Source: an uncultured Campylobacter sp. (GTDB lineage: Bacteria; Campylobacterota; Campylobacteria; Campylobacterales; Campylobacteraceae). Taken from it: a stretch of DNA of 64,000 bases. Below the pieces are notes generated by a model that saw only the letters and a list, made by a program, of their open reading frames with translations, had not been told where the DNA came from and did not search any database. Shown in pieces: positions 63,717 through 64,000 of the stretch. Position 1 is the first letter of the stretch; each line of letters opens with the position of its first letter. The stretch is taken from the NCBI RefSeq assembly GCF_938039245.1, contig NZ_CALHVN010000064.1, forward strand, positions 1 to 64,000, read 5' to 3'. The translations under genes were made by a program, and so were the position numbers.

Positions 63717-64000
63717 TTGTTTTACGTTCAAATTTTAAGTCAAATTTGTAAATTTCGGCTTCAAATTTTACCCACCGAGACCCACATCTTGAAAACGTAA
63801 ATTTAAAATTTGCGGCGCGACAGCGCCAGATAAACCTGCGCATAGCGCAGCAACCTCTCACGTGCAGTGGGGTTGGAGAGGGTTTCTGCGTCGCTGTGCT
63901 AGCAGCTGCAAGCAGACGGGGGCGGTTCTGCTTCTGGCAGTTGCGAGTGCATAGCACGACGCAAAGGAAGGCGACGCTCTACTTTAGCTTCACTACGTTT
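63717..64000. other. Right-edge non-coding stretch with strong local hairpins
   Basis: There is no convincing coding frame; one minus-strand frame (63646-63957) runs across repeat copy C and is Arg/Cys-rich. From about 63810 the base composition turns GC-rich, with a perfect CTGCGC-ATA-GCGCAG hairpin (63836-63850) and further short stems (CTGCAAGCAG near 63906-63915). It may be the start of a structured RNA or a decayed gene continuing past the edge. Confidence 0.35.

Noticed and set aside
63646..63957. Minus-strand frame at the right edge
   Set aside because: It runs through the intergenic repeat copy C and its product is Arg/Cys-rich without family features.

Overview
The window reads as a chromosomal segment of a Campylobacter species, most likely of the oral rectus/showae group (Campylobacterota). 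The clues are a DUF4214 S-layer-type protein next to a second S-layer-like C-terminus, a full pseudaminic acid (Pse) flagellin-glycosylation pathway with a Maf transferase, the Campylobacter p19/FTR1 iron-uptake operon, and a Sec-containing formate dehydrogenase beside selA-selB. Species-level assignment is inference; there is no rRNA or housekeeping marker here. No tRNA, rRNA, CRISPR array or complete insertion sequence was found.

Layout. (1) 1-4740: two tandem S-layer-type genes, the first cut by the left edge. (2) 4741-7188: a gene-poor stretch with a tandem duplication near its right end. (3) 7189-14676 (minus): an ABC-transporter-dependent polysaccharide operon (wzm, wzt, a methyltransferase plus two-glycosyltransferase fusion, gmd, rmd) pointing to export of a methyl-capped D-rhamnan-like glycan. 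(4) 14761-34582: the flagellin glycosylation island. maf, pseI, pseF, pseH, pseG, pseC and pseB surround about 12 kb of acyl/aminoacyl genes: two KASIII-ACP pairs, a third ACP, three short-chain dehydrogenases, an amino-acid-type adenylating enzyme, an acyl ligase, two tandem FkbM methyltransferases and a metallo-beta-lactamase/GNAT fusion. (5) dcd and a subtilisin-type autotransporter. (6) 39214-42422: an ECF nickel transporter operon with a NikR-like palindrome upstream. (7) 42480-44075: a molybdate/tungstate binding protein and permease without an ATPase gene.

(8) 44475-55025: a formate dehydrogenase region: TorD-like chaperone, poly-ferredoxin, selA, selB, a thiol-disulfide protein, a twin-arginine small subunit, fdhA with an in-frame UGA (Sec178) followed by a SECIS-like structure, and fdhB. 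The molybdate/tungstate carrier and the selenium machinery both serve this enzyme, so the region forms one functional neighbourhood. (9) 55246-62893: the p19 iron system (FTR1 permease, p19, DUF2318 membrane protein, two FtsX-type permeases, an ATPase, a thioredoxin lipoprotein). (10) A lipoprotein gene, then a non-coding right edge.

The strongest candidate for an undescribed system is the acyl cassette inside the Pse locus. Part of it lies in one overlapping operon with pseC and pseG, suggesting that it builds and transfers an unusual, possibly O-methylated, acyl group onto pseudaminic acid. A second signal is a three-copy intergenic repeat (around 33.4, 34.7 and 63.6 kb) whose central 5-bp helix differs in every copy but stays self-complementary.
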